From NCBI GenBank assembly GCA_015680685.1, contig MNCI01010832.1, positions 467,971 through 531,970 of the forward strand: a stretch of 64,000 nucleotides of DNA, written 5' to 3'. The stretch is from Gnetum montanum (lineage: Eukaryota > Streptophyta > Gnetopsida > Gnetales > Gnetaceae). The position numbers and the translations under genes are program-made. This document shows positions 34,433-45,820 of this stretch, piece after piece. The notes under the pieces were generated by a model. It did not search any database and had not been told where the DNA came from. It was given only the letters and a program-made list of their open reading frames with translations. Positions within the stretch are counted from its first letter, which is position 1. Each line of letters opens with the position of its first letter.

Positions 34433-34522
34433 CTACACAATAGAATATGGATAATTTTTTACACTTAACACAAATTCAAATAATGGTTAGCATATCATAA
34501 TGTCGTGGAAACACTTACTCAC
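34433..34522 (-). other. Intron 2 of the antisense gene
   Basis: 90 bp. Donor TGTAG/GTGAGT, acceptor TTGTGTAG/G. Joining gives LCR-LFINEHGLQGDTD without shift. Confidence 0.55.
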
Positions 34523-34960
34523 CTACATAATACACAATTATAGGTGGATTCTGGAAGTAGGTCGTAAGATGACGAGCCATGAACAGAGTGTTGTAGGCAT
34601 GATAACAATCAAATCTGGGCATATCCCAGATCCAAGATAAATGCCTTGGCACTCCATGCATGGTCTTGCACCCGCATAGTTTTGATTGAGCCGTCCACCA
34701 GAAACGTTAAGATGCTTTGCGTTGATCCAACTAGTAGTGTCTCCAAAATGGCAACGGCTATCTCGGCCGGTAGATGCGACCAGATAATTACATAGAAATT
34801 ACGCAACAAAAACTGAAAAAACTCCTATGTGCCTCTTTGGAACCAAACCACCTCCTTCCCTACACGAGCATGAGGAGGAGGAACATTGGCCACAGGGACA
34901 TGTAAATAACATAGAACGCCCACAATGTCCAAGACGATCAGGATGGGCTTTAGCGTAATC

Positions 34961-35511
34961 CTTTACAACAAAACACACTATCATTAAGACAAGCAATTAA
35001 GACATACTAACGACATAAGAACAACATCAGGATAAAAAAAAAGCTCATAAAAATCCATTATGTAACAATAGAATTTCTGTTACCTTAACTCCCAAAAAAT
35101 CACAGGTTACACTAGAAATGCATTACCAAAACCGCTGAAACCTTTGCAACGGTGCAAGGTTTGTCCCTAACAACAACAATAAAGTAATACCACATATTGT
35201 CCCAGCATAACATGCAACCATTATAAGTGAGACAACAGAATCTTGTTTACACTACATAAAGGTATAATCCCTAGACCCCTCCAGTCATGCATTGCATTTG
35301 CACAGTATTGCCCAGGATCACCCAAACCTTTGCGAGGGTGCAAGGTCTATCTCTGACAACAAGGATAGGGGTAGTATTACAAACTACAATAGCTTATACT
35401 GTGCAACTAGGTATTAACGCCCGACATAATACACATATTTTAAACAAGTACAATTGCAACACCATAACAATGAAAATAGCAATCATATATGAAAGGTAAA
35501 AGGCAACTTAC
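34961..35511 (-). other. Intron 1 of the antisense gene
   Basis: Donor GCCCA/GTAAGT, acceptor TTGTAAAG/GATTAC. Joining restores a frame across the junction (phase 2). It contains two diverged copies of an approximately 60-bp repeat at about 35143 and 35328 that read AAACCTTTGC..GGTGCAAGGT. Confidence 0.6.
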
Positions 35512-35639
35512 TGGGCGAGTGGAGTAGCCTCCCGAGTTTCGACCTAGGCCTTTGAAATCCACTACACACTGTCTTGCACTTCATCAATCTTTGCCAATTT
35601 GGCATGTTTGCCTTTGGTCTTCGGCGCCATGGTTACACT

Positions 35640-36360
35640 TGAATAATCTTTACAAAATTGTCTACTTACGCCTTCCTTCCACTCTCCTTCTACTATAGCC
35701 TAATTCAAATTCACAATCTTTACAGTCTGCTTTAAGGATGAATAATCAACTTATAAATGTAATGGTTGAAACTAACTATTTTCATGTCCGATCAATGCAG
35801 AACTTTCTTGAAACGCAGGTATGTCAGTGCGACATGAAGCGTGAAGATCGCAACATTAATCTCGTAGATATTGTATTGATTATGGTCCAAAAAGACCCTA
35901 AAATAACGTGTAGCTTATTGTCTGGTAATCCAGTCACATTAACTACGATCTACACAAAAATCCAAATAAGTTGCTTTGACATGCTAGACACACCACATTG
36001 CACATTTCATCATAGTTTACAGAAGTCTTACGCTAACATCTAGGAAATTGGGCTTACTGCTTTCTCACAAACTACGCATATGGTAACAGTTCACTAAGAC
36101 CTTAAACTGGTAACCTTTTAACACACATCTCTAGAAAATCTTCTATCATTTCAATAGGTTGACAAAAAAATAATATAACAACTTCGGTTCTTGGTGGTTT
36201 TACAAGTCAACTCGCAAAATGGACGTAGCTTAACTCACACCCCTAGCCCTAACAGGCCCATACAGGGAAACTATTAGATAGCTCGACCATGCACTGATAG
36301 GAACTAATTCTTGCCTTTATGACATAATCATAGCAACATAGAAAATATCCCCAGACTGGC
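35640..36360. other. Between antisense gene start and Tat RT
   Basis: No supported gene. On the minus strand a TTTATAAG motif near 35750 lies about 115 bases upstream of the antisense ATG and could be its TATA box. One sense frame of 101 codons (35738-36043) has no recognisable motif. Confidence 0.35.
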
Positions 36361-36379
36361 CAGAAAATTTGGCCCAAAC

Positions 36380-37780
36380 CCTAGACTTGGAGGCTGGTGA
36401 TGTGACCAAGGATTCCCTCACTGAGGTCTCTGTGGTTATGCATAAAGGAGAAAGCAAAACTCTGAAGGTTAGTTCCCTCCTTGATCAACAATTGTAGAGC
36501 GATATATCTCAAGTACTCCAAGATAACATTACAGTGTTCGCATGGTCGTACGAAGACATGTCAGGTTTAGACCCGCGACTAATATAGCACAACATCATTT
36601 TAGACTTGCATATCAAAGAAGTTAAACAAAAAGCATAGAAAATTAAGCCTGAAATCATGCTGGTAGTGCGTGATAAAATCACTAAGCTATATTAGGCTGG
36701 TTTCATTCGCACGATCAATTACTCAGACTAGGTATCAAACATCGTAGTTGTCTCTAAGAAAACAGGAGGAATATGCATCTGTATAGACTTCCGTGACCTA
36801 AACAAAGAAACAATTAAAGAAAACTTCCCCTTACCGAGTATCGACAAACTTATTGATACAATAGCTGGCAATGCATTACTATCCTTTATGGATGGGTTTT
36901 TGGGATATAATCAAATTCTCATCAACCCAGAACATCAATTGACTACAACCTTCATGACCCCTTGGGGAAATTTCTATTACATCATGATGCCTTTCACGTT
37001 AAAAAATGCTAGAGCAACTTATCAACATGTCATGACACACATCTTTAGCGATTACCTCTTAGAGAGATTGAACGACTACGTAGATGACTTAGGTATCAAA
37101 TATAGGAAGTCAGAAGAGCATCCTGAGGATCTAAAGATAATCCTTAAATGATGTCTCAGGCACGACCTATGACTCAACCCAAGAAAATGCATCTTCGGAG
37201 TCAAAACCAGATGCATGTTAGGGTTTGTGATATCGGAGACTGGCATACGAGTCGACCTCGACAAGGTTAAAGCCATCATTAATCTAGCACCACCTACAAA
37301 CCTCAAAGAACTACATGGGTTGCAGGGGAGGTTGCAATTTATCAAGCAATTAATCTCAAAGTTAACAAACAAATTACGTCCTATGCAGCATCTTCTCAAG
37401 AAAGGAATTAACTTCGAATGGACTGAAGACTGCCAACGTGCGTTTGATGACCTGAAGAAAGAGCTATTACATTTGCCAATGGTTTTCCCACCACAAAGGG
37501 ATCAACCTTTCTACATCTATCTGGCAAGCTCAGATGTGTCTATAGCTACGTTGTTGTGCCAAAGAAGGGATGACGGGTTAGAAGTCCCTATCTATTATCT
37601 AAGTCATGCTCTATTTGTGTACAAAAAAAGGTACAATGAGGTAGAGTGTAACTATTTGGCATTGGTGTTTGCACTAAAAAAGTGTAGACACTATCCTTTC
37701 CATAGTTAAGTCAACATAATTTACAAGAACAACATTCTACGGGCCATTACAAATAATCTATACGAAAGCAGTAGGATAGC
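36380..37780 (+). pseudogene. Reverse transcriptase and first RNase H of the Tat-lineage element
   Basis: Upstream link EDMSGLDPRLI (about 36555). RT: GGICICIDFRDLNKETIKEN (about 36769), LLSFMDGFLGYNQILINPEH, TPWGNFYYIMMPFTLKNAR, then YVDD at 37077-37088, so the catalytic box is intact. The middle part is one open frame (36888-37149). After one stop the frame continues LGFVISETGIRVDLDKVKAI and the RNase H region (FYIYLASSDVSIATLLCQ, YNEVECNYLALVFALKKCR). The first Asp of RNase H reads Ser in the SSDVS context, suggesting loss. Scattered stops. Confidence 0.85.
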
Positions 37781-37949
37781 CCGCTAGAAGGCCATCATAG
37801 CGGAATTTGACTTGCACTATGTTAGAAAATCATCCACCAAAGGCCAGGCCATAGTTGACTAACTTGTAACATCACCTGTTAACGATCAAGCTGTGATAGA
37901 GCCCAAGTTCCCTAATGAATAGATACATAGTTTAAGCCCTATATCGATA

Positions 37950-38540
37950 GGCCTCTAAGCGACGTTATACTTCGATGGAGCTTTGACTACCAGAGGTGGC
38001 AGTGTTGCCACTGTCATTATGCTCTCCCCTAAAGATGTTCATCCACTGGCTTACCGCCTAGTATTTCCTTGTACAAACAATGTGGCAGAGTACGAGGGGC
38101 TTCTTAAGGGATTGTTAATAGCCAGGGAACTCAACATACAACACCTGGCAATCCGAGATGATTCGATGCTTTTCATCAATCAAATCACAAGGGTCTACAC
38201 CTGCAAAGCTGTGCATCTGCAGTCCTATTGCGATATGGCTAAAGATCTCCTGAGACAATTCACGATAATTGACATCCAACATGTGCTACGTAATGAGAAC
38301 ATTGTAGCCGATGCACTAGCCACACTAGCTTTAAATATGCCAGAACATTTGTTTTCCACCTTGCCCACCTTAATGATGGAATGTATAGACCCTATCATTC
38401 AAGTGGCACAAATCTCTTCTTTAAGCACGGGGGGAATGCCAGAATGGTACGATAGCATTAAAACCTACCTTCTGCATGGCGAACCACCACATGAGTTAAC
38501 ACCTGCACAAAAATACGCAGTCCACAACCATGCCAAGTAA
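37950..38540 (+). pseudogene. Second, archaeal-type RNase H of the Tat-lineage element
   Basis: A second RNase H domain (RVT_3 type) after the first one. YFDGA at about 37968, then a 185-codon open stretch with FPCTNNVAEYEGLLKGLLIA, RDDSMLFINQI and RNENIVADALATLA. These match the D, E, D and D positions of the active site. A dual RNase H is typical of the Tat lineage of Ty3/gypsy elements. Known work proposes that the acquired domain replaces the original, in line with the decay of the first domain here. Confidence 0.85.
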
Positions 38541-39690
38541 TATGTCATCATCGAAGACAGTACTCTATGTAGGTGCTCTTTTGATGGCATATTGTTAACC
38601 TGCGTTAATAGTTACCAAGTACAAAATATAGTTAGCGAAGTCCATGAGGGCCTATGTGGAGGACACATAGCTCCGCGAGCCATGGCTGCTAAAATTAGAC
38701 GCCTAGGGTATTACTGGCCATACATGGAAAGAGACTACCTTACCAAGGTTAAGACATGTGACACGTGCCAACGTTATGCAAATTTAATACATGTGTCACC
38801 AACTGAATTACATACTACACAGATCACTTGGCCATTCCAACGATGGGGACTAGACATCATAGGCCCCATCACATCTAAGTCTTCCATAGGACATAACTTC
38901 ATTATCAGCACCACCAAGTACTTCACAAAGTGGGTCGAGGCTATTCCCCTAAGAAATATTACATCTCAATAGGTTTGTCATTTTATCTTAGACAATATAG
39001 TAACCAGGTTTTGGCTTCCCATAACTATTGTGACCGACAATGGACCACAATTTAGTAGTACCGAAACCAAATCTTTCTGCAGTAACCTTGGTATCAAACA
39101 ATTTTTTTCCTCACCCTATTACCCACAAGAAAATGGTTAAGTAGAGGCAACAAACAAGGTGGTCATCAATTTACTAAAAAAGATGCTTAGCAGCAACAAA
39201 AAATGATGGCATGAAAAAATCCTCTATGTGCTATGGGCCTATCGTACGACATGAAAAACAGCTACTAGTAGGACACCCCATAGCCTAGTCTATGAATCTG
39301 AAGTGGTGTTGCCCCTGGAACTACAAGTTCCCTCACTGCAAATGATCCTCTCCACGGTTATAAATGAGACTCAACACAATGAGTCCAAGATCATGGATTT
39401 AGACTCGGTAGAGAAGAAACACATTCAGACACTTGAAAACATCGAAAGATATCAAGACAGGAAGAAACAGAAGCATCATCGCAACCTACATTAGCGACTG
39501 ATCAAGAAAGGAGACTTGGTTCTTAAGGTTGTTCATGAACCAATAAGCAAATTCTCTGCAAGTTGGGAGGGCCCTTTCCTAGTCGTTAGCACATACGGCA
39601 ACGGAGCATTCAAGTTAGTAAATATCAACAGCAACGAACTCCCAAATCTGGTGAATCATATGTACCTGAAGTGGTACCACATCTAGACGT
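38541..39690 (+). pseudogene. Integrase of the Tat-lineage element
   Basis: Zinc domain EVHEGLCGGHIAPRAMA with CDTCQRYA (38635-38775). Core: RWGLDIIGPI (D), IVTDNGPQFSS (D) and NGxVEATNKVV (E), all three catalytic residues visible. One 126-codon open stretch covers 38592-38972. Stops fall at 38970, in the NG-VEATN segment near 39137, near 39205 and near 39250, then LVYESEVVLPLELQVPSL. The C-terminus (KGDLVLKVVHEPISKF, WEGPFLVV) ends with NHMYLKWYHI near 39685. Confidence 0.85.
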
Positions 39691-39719
39691 CAGCTCCGCT
39701 CAAACTCAAGGTAACAAAC

Positions 39720-40090
39720 ATCCACTATGATGTAAAACTAGTAGTGTTGTACACATCCACTACAATGTAAAACTGGCATTTCTTCCACGTGTTCGCCACA
39801 ATGCTAAACTGGCAAAGTTTTTGACCATCTGCCATGACGTGAAACTAGCAAGGTAAGCATCCATCTACTGAGATGCTAAACTAGCATAGACTTGTCCCTA
39901 GGTCATGACACAAAACTGACACCCACAGCATGGTCTGCTGGGACCATAAACTAGCTCTTCCACCATCCTCTACGATGTAAAACTAGCATGCTTCAATCTG
40001 CCCAGACTCTAAACTGGGGCCACGGTCCACTGAGACTTAAAACTAGCAACAATGATCAACCAGGACTTAAAATTGGAATATGAAAATAGA
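39720..40090 (+). repeat. TAAAACTAGC repeat array after Tat integrase
   Basis: About eleven imperfect, unevenly spaced copies of a unit like CCACTACGATGTAAAACTAGCA. Such arrays follow pol in many Tat elements. Similar units stand at 30785-31035. Confidence 0.7.
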
Positions 40091-41276
40091 CAATCCATGA
40101 AGCAAGTGAGCGTGATCATTCTTGCACGACATCCCTACCAAACAGAATGGATAGCACGTTGGAACAGACGTAACACCGCTACCCTATTGGCATCCTACTA
40201 ATTCCTCGGATATGTTGAAAGGCATACTACTGACCCCTCGGAGATGTCGCTATGATAGCCACTCTATAGTTGCAACTCCTGGGGTCAACTTCACCACTTG
40301 GGGCCCCAAGGAAACTATGGTTACCCATGGCCTTGTTAGCCTCCACCCGTCCCTGCTACTAGACTCTACCTTAGCAGATTCATCTAACTGGTTCTTTGTC
40401 CAGAAGATTAGATAAGATGAGTTTGGCTGTCGACAGTGAATTCCTAAGTTGCGGCATCAAAAAAGGGACCCCTTATGTCTTGCTACGGTCCCTTCCCCAT
40501 GGCCCACGCTCTCCTTTTTGCTTCAGGCAGCACTTGTTTCAACAGCCTACCTAGCAATTAGGACGATTGCTTTTGCTTTCTGTTCTCTGTTATGTTTTGC
40601 AGGTTACTTGCTATGATAGCGTTGTTCAAGAATGCACTCACTTGGAGGCAAAGCGTCATGGTGTTCTAAGGTGGCTACTCATATTAACCTGACTACTTGG
40701 GAATGCAGACCCTTCCTTTTCCCCTCCATCGGACAACTTATTTCACTTTCTCCTCCCTTTATCCCTATAATCGCTTTTACCCTTCCTTCCTATTTGTACA
40801 GAATGTGAGCATGCAAGAACTCTTTCGCACATGATAATCATCCCATCCATGAATTGGTGTGACGCAAATCGCCTCATGGAAAGCATCTTATTCAAAAAAA
40901 AGGGGCATAGCTAGGCAAAATGGATGAAACACAACTCATCCTAGCCACATGGGCATAACACAACTCGTCCATGTAAGCCCCGTATATACAGTATAACAGC
41001 ATAACCTCTTGTGAAAACACCTGTAAGAAGATGCCTAATAGCATGTTTGGGAAGTATCCTGATCAGGCTTGAGTCTTCTCCAAACCTCCCTCCCTTACTA
41101 CTATAAGATCCCTCCTATGCTCCTTGTGCTCCCAACCCTTGTATTTCCAGGTTTGATAGAGTGACATCTAAGCAGTTGCCGATGGATACTGTTGGTATCC
41201 TTACCTCTTCGGTGTTTCGTATTCTTTCTCGACGTCTCTAGGGCAAGCCCTCTAAATGTCAACAAAGAGGGGCCAT
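40091..41276 (+). other. 3' noncoding region and polypurine tract of the Tat element
   Basis: No supported gene. The purine-rich AACAAAGAGGGGCC (41261-41274) lies directly before the 3' LTR start and is the likely polypurine tract. Confidence 0.6.
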
Positions 41277-42507
41277 TGAAACACCGTGAATTTTGAGACC
41301 TCAGTGATCCAGCAAAGTCTTGAAGTTTAGGCAAATACTTGCACAAAGATGGCATCAAAACATCCAGGCAGTGGGAACATTGGAAACAATGGCACATCTC
41401 AGCAAGTTTTCTTATTCGGCTAAGGGCCAATTACGCTACGTAGCTCAACGTAGCGGATGCACAGTGGAAAAACTTCAATTTTGCAAGTTGTTCATGATCA
41501 AAAATCTTAACTGTTGTCATATTACACCATGTTACGCTACATAGCGTAACGCAAGTAGTGCAGTTGACTTATCCGTAGCGACAAAAGTAATGAAATTTAG
41601 GCAGTGGTAGTAATTACGCTATGATACGCTTTCTAGCATATCATAGCATAATCGTAGAACAATTCATTCAACGCAAGAAACAAACTCAAATGAACTTTCT
41701 TCTTAAGGGGTAGTTAAGCTATACTACGCTTCAGAGCGTAACACAATGTAACGCCATAAGCTTTAGCTACGGTACATCAGGTCAACGGTATTTTGTGGGC
41801 CTAGGACATGCGTCATCTAAACCATGTTTTTCTCTTAACCCTAATCTTATAAATACACCAGTTGATGAAGATCAAAGGGTTAGCAATGTTTTGACAACAT
41901 TGGCAAAAAAAAAATTGGGTGAGACGACGAGAAGAGCATCAACGGTGACAGAGAAAAGCTTTTAACCAAAGACTTCAAGTTAGTAGACATTTTGCTTCAA
42001 ACCTAACTCCCTTGTGCCCAGATTGGCTAGAAAAAGGTAGATTTGCCTTTGCTTATTTTATCTCTGAATAGCTTCTTGCTCTCGGCATGCACTTCATCTA
42101 AACCGAAGTCTGCTTGCAACCCTTGTGTTCAACAAATTTATCTATAAGTCCAATCCCAAATTTCGGGATCATATATTTTCTGAATTCAATCTTTTGCATC
42201 TTACTTACATTGATTTTATAATTGTTTTTAATCATTTACATCATTATCATTATCTTCAAGATTCGATCTTAGAGCAAATCACGTTTTCTTGTCAATCGAT
42301 ATTATACCTTCACATTGAAATCGTCACTTCGTGATCTGATCATTACAAAATTTACTAATTAAGTAAGTCCCTATCTGATTGACAAGACCATTCAGGGCAC
42401 CTCAGATTCGTTTTCCCTAGCATGGCCCTCGCATAGATCCAGGGTTGGAACTGTGTACACGGAAATTTGCTTGGTGTTTCCAGTGACCACTGTTTTCTGT
42501 CATTACA
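41277..42507 (+). repeat. 3' LTR of the Tat-lineage element
   Basis: Starts TGAAACACC, ends TTACA before the target copy GCTAC. Same palindromes and TATA box (41848-41855) as the 5' LTR. Differences from the 5' LTR are mostly transitions, many at CpG. Confidence 0.9.
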
Positions 42508-43010
42508 GCTACCATGGCTTTCACTTTTTCTTAAACCTAGTTTATGAATAGTGAATCATAGCTTTAGGGTCACACCCTCACTCATAACAAGGGATTGAGA
42601 ATCTTCATGTTGAGAACCTTCAAAGGGAGGATCGTCATTATCATCTTAATCTAGTAGAAATAAGGGATTAGTAAAATGTTTTCCCTTCATAGCCTCATGG
42701 AGCTTCTCCTAACATCAAGCTTGCTTGCATTGTGTTTTAGTGGGATAGTTCTAAGTGTCATAACCATTTACAATGTATTCTTTGTGAAGATCTGCAATGC
42801 CCAACTTCTTAAGGATTTGAAATAGCATCTCGAGCATAGATCAATCAGGGGCCAAGATGATGTTGCCCTCCATATCACACCATCACATCTATTCATCCTA
42901 ATGTAGGATGAAGGTGAATTTTGGTACATTCTTTGGATTTAGGGTATATCACTTTTCACTCCTATGGAACCGATGGTTTGACATCTTCGTGCTTGTAAGA
43001 AGAAGAAGAC
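42508..43010 (-). pseudogene. Gag N-terminus of the antisense Athila-like element
   Basis: Minus strand after the primer site. Readable parts include MLEMLFQILKKLGIADLHKE (about 42845-42786), EAMKGKHFTNPLFLLD and DDPPFEGSQHEDSQSL, ending KSESHG at the insertion point. It joins in frame to RNSGKHHNSK at 25397. Several stops. A first ATG near 43005 (MSSSYKHED) is possible but in a different frame. Confidence 0.55.
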
Positions 43011-43153
43011 ATTTTTCAAAACAAAACAAAATAAAATTATCAGTGTGCTTTTATAATTCTATGTATAATGAGAATGATATTGACATTGAGGTTCATACAA
43101 TGATATTAATGAGAACCACTTAAACCTAAATAGCGCATGTTTCAACAAACAAA

Positions 43154-43173
43154 GTCCCTAACAATGGTGCTAA
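43154..43173 (-). promoter_or_regulatory. Primer binding site of the antisense Athila-like element
   Basis: Directly inside the 5' LTR the minus strand reads TTAGCACCATTGTTAGGGAC. It differs from the common plant tRNA-Asp primer site (TTGGCGCCGTTGCCGGGGAC) only by six G-to-A or C-to-T transitions. This both identifies the site and shows the decay pattern. Confidence 0.75.
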
Positions 43174-44048
43174 TGATGAGCGGCGAGGTATCCCTATGCC
43201 CAACCATATGAATCACAAGTATTCATGCATGATCTAGACGAATTCCACAAACTTTATAGTTTTTAGTGCACTAGTCTTCTAGGAAGTGAATCTTTGCCTT
43301 AATGTTAATCATTGTCTTTCCAATTACACTTGTGACATACACTAGTATGGTTAAGTGTAATTTAGGCATTTGATTTTTATCATTTTGTATTTTATGGTTT
43401 GGTGTTCAAATGAAGATAAAAGTAATTGGATTACCTAATTTAAATTAACTAGTGTCTAACTTGTCCTAACATAAGCATCTGGTCCCACTTTCTACACATG
43501 TCTTGAACCCATGTATCCACTGCTAGGTTACTAAGCACTATGCTATTGGGCGTACCAAGCAATAATGTTGCTAGGATTACCAAGCAAATACATGTTACAC
43601 TCAAAGTGGTCATACTTATGTGTTCAATCTATCTTGATTAATTGCTTCATTAACTTAATTATTGGAAAATATTTGATAAATAATTAAAAATATTTAATAA
43701 ATAATTGAAAACATTAAATGCATATATAAAATATTTAATATATCCAAAGTGTTGCAAGGTTTATTAGAATGCTCATCTTTATTGCTGCACACATGGTCGT
43801 GCTTAGGTACAATAATGCTTGAATGAAGATTTGTACACTCAATGACTACTACTACGGGCACTTAGGAGGAAAATTCTAACTCTCAAATAAAAAAACTTCA
43901 AGATCTTTGATACATATTTATAGTTGAATACAAACACTACATCGATGGGGCCTCGTTGATGCATGATATGATGTGTCAACGAGGCCCAATCGACAAGCTC
44001 GCATTGACAAGGCCTCGTTGATGCAACCAACCAAGTTGCGACTCATCA
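43174..44048 (-). repeat. 5' LTR of the antisense Athila-like element
   Basis: 875 bp with matching ends TGATGAG and CTCATCA. TATAAATA on the minus strand at 43922-43915. U3 upstream of it (43935-44030) has repeated GAGGCC motifs with CATCAACG/CATTGAC spacers. Followed by the target copy TATGC. Confidence 0.9.
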
Positions 44049-44053
44049 TATGC

Positions 44054-45820
44054 TAAGTGTAAACATAATTAAAATGAACGTAAGTTCTATTTCTAAGTGC
44101 AATGAAAATGTAAAACTATTCAATCCTTTGAATATAAGTATTCATTCCTGGTTTTTCATAGATGTCCTGGGTTGATATAATTGTTATTGGGATTATCAAG
44201 TAACTTTACTATTATGCAAATCAAGTAAACTCATTATTGGATTACCAAATAACTACACTTTATGCTTGAAACTAGTCGTATTCATTTCACCATATTAATG
44301 AACATTGGAATAGTAAATGACTTACGAAATGTAAATAACTTAGTAAAAGTAAATAACATGTGAAAGTAAATCTATTTTATATGAGATGTTGCAATGATGA
44401 TAAATAAGCTTGATATGTATTATTGTTTATGAATTGTGTCTAGGAACAATCCACTCGAATAAAGATTCTATTCAACTATAATTCATCACATTGTGGGCAT
44501 TCACAGCTAACTCTAACTTTACAAAAATAAACTGCAAGAATTTTGCTAAGTGTTATCTAGAAACTTCAATTGTAAATGTAGAAACATGTAAAGTAAAGAA
44601 AGCTAGATTAAGGAAAAATGATTTCCACAACTTTATTAAAGTAGAATGAATGCATAGAGATTATAGCATAAAAATGAAATGTAAATCACAAAGTACAATT
44701 CATAGTTGAACAATAAGCATACATCAACTTATATGAGGAAATAAGAGAAGGAGAAAAATATACTTGATAATTGGAAAAATAATATAGGGATGGAAGTGAA
44801 GCAAAGATAATGGAAAAGTGATGGTAAGAAAGGACTCAAGCTACTATCCTTAAGATGACTACTACAAAACTAGATATTTTAACTAAGTTTCAATATTTCT
44901 TGTAGCATAAAATAGAGTGCATGAGAAGTGTTTTGAAATGTTAATTATTTTTTCAAAACTAAGAGAGAAACCTTATGATGATTTTTTGATGAATGTTCCA
45001 ACACAAATATTAAAGAAAATAAATAAAATTGGATGTGAATGCCCAAAATTCATGTTATTAAAAATAGCCCTAAATACCTATTAAAAATTATTTTATTTAT
45101 GTATTAGCTAAAATAAAATTTTCTCTAAATGATGTACAATGGAATATATCCATTTCTATAAGTAGATGGCCCTTCATTTCCTTTAATTTATAATATTGAT
45201 GAAAAGATTTGATGAATGAAGAATGAAGAATTTGATGAATTGATGTTCTCTAGTGATGATCAAATAGTCAAACAAATAATTATAGCACCATAAAAAAAGA
45301 TAAAAAGAAGAAAAAAATAACAACAATAATAAAAAATTAACCATCATTACCTTAAGACCATGGTTCTATTAGTTTGAAATTTTTCCTCTACCATGACTTG
45401 AGGTCATTATCAATCAAACTATTTGAAATTTAAGGAACTATTGATTCTCTTTGAAGATTTGAAGCTTCTATTACTGTAACTCTAATAATCTAGTATTGAA
45501 GTGAATGCTAGAGTCCATGCATTTTTCAAATAATTTAAGACGAATAGTAACAAAAAAATTCCCAAATGCCTAGTATTTTCAATGGCACTTAAGATTTTAT
45601 GCTTTGGACTAGCATGCTAAAGAACTAGTTGAATACAATGATGTTTAATAGATTATTTTATTTGGATTTGATGAAGTTAATGAATTTGATAACTTCACCT
45701 TAGTTGAATTGGATGATTATTAAAGAAGAAAAATATATATAAAAAAATAATCATGATCTTCAATGTCTCTTAAATAATTGTTGGATGATTATATTCCTTG
45801 AAGATAGCTATTAAGTAGTA
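44054..45820. other. Right piece of the old outer LTR, then AT-rich DNA
   Basis: From 44054 to about 44560 the text has the plan of the Athila-like LTRs (GGATTACCAAATAACTACAC, GAATAAAGATTC, GGGCATTCACAGC) and probably continues the LTR cut at 11859. Its right end is not clear. From about 44560 to 45820 nothing is recognised. Confidence 0.45.

Larger units (their letters stand above)
31100..35630 (-). pseudogene. Intron-bearing antisense gene, FCP1/HAD phosphatase-like first part
   Basis: On the minus strand. ATG at 35630-35628 in context GTAACCATGG opens MAPKTKGKHAKLAKIDEVQ. Canonical splice sites join exons in frame: 35630-35512 to 34960-34523 (GTAAGT..GTAAAG), then to 34432 (GTGAGT..TGTAG). 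Exon 2 reads KPILIVLDIVGVLCYLHVP, ARVGKEVVWFQRGT, stop, EFFQFLLRNFYVIIWSHLP. This resembles the FCP1-homology (NLI-interacting factor) HAD phosphatase domain, with LD..G as the nucleophile loop. Later exons are Lys/Glu-rich (about 34050-33580), then PPT/DKGKDVEELIPEIG joined across an intron at 32878-33000. The last intron is 31406-31484 and the tail is acidic with PHEE repeats. Several in-frame stops. Possibly a captured host gene. The HAD assignment is by motif only. Confidence 0.6.
25398..42507 (+). mobile_element. Tat-lineage Ty3/gypsy element nested in the Athila-like gag
   Basis: LTRs at 25398-26658 and 41277-42507, both starting TGAAACACC. Flanks are CCTAC (25393-25397) and GCTAC (42508-42512), a 5-bp target duplication with one difference. 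Order: LTR, primer site, gag, protease, a 5.7-kb stretch with an antisense gene, RT, RNase H, a second RNase H of the archaeal type, integrase, repeat array, 3' noncoding region, LTR. The second RNase H (YFDGA, NNVAEYEGLL, ENIVADALA) is the hallmark of the Tat lineage. Genes carry stops, but fewer than in the host element, in line with a younger insertion. Confidence 0.9.
11860..44048 (-). mobile_element. Athila-like element, antisense, with nested insertions
   Basis: Bounded by TGATGAG at 11860 and CTCATCA at 44048 and flanked by a perfect 5-bp target duplication, TATGC at 11855-11859 and 44049-44053. On the minus strand the order is 5' LTR (44048-43174), primer binding site, gag start, a nested Tat element (42507-25398), rest of gag, protease, RT, RNase H, integrase, spacer, accessory ORF in two tandem copies, truncated 3' LTR. 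Without the nested element it is about 15 kb, which fits Athila-type elements with a long region between pol and the 3' LTR. All genes are broken. Confidence 0.85.

Noticed and set aside
36980-37399. 107-codon minus-strand frame across the Tat RT
   Set aside because: Shadow of the RT frame with YVDD.
44054-45820. Possible host gene in the AT-rich gap
   Set aside because: Only very short frames, no splice pattern or domain.
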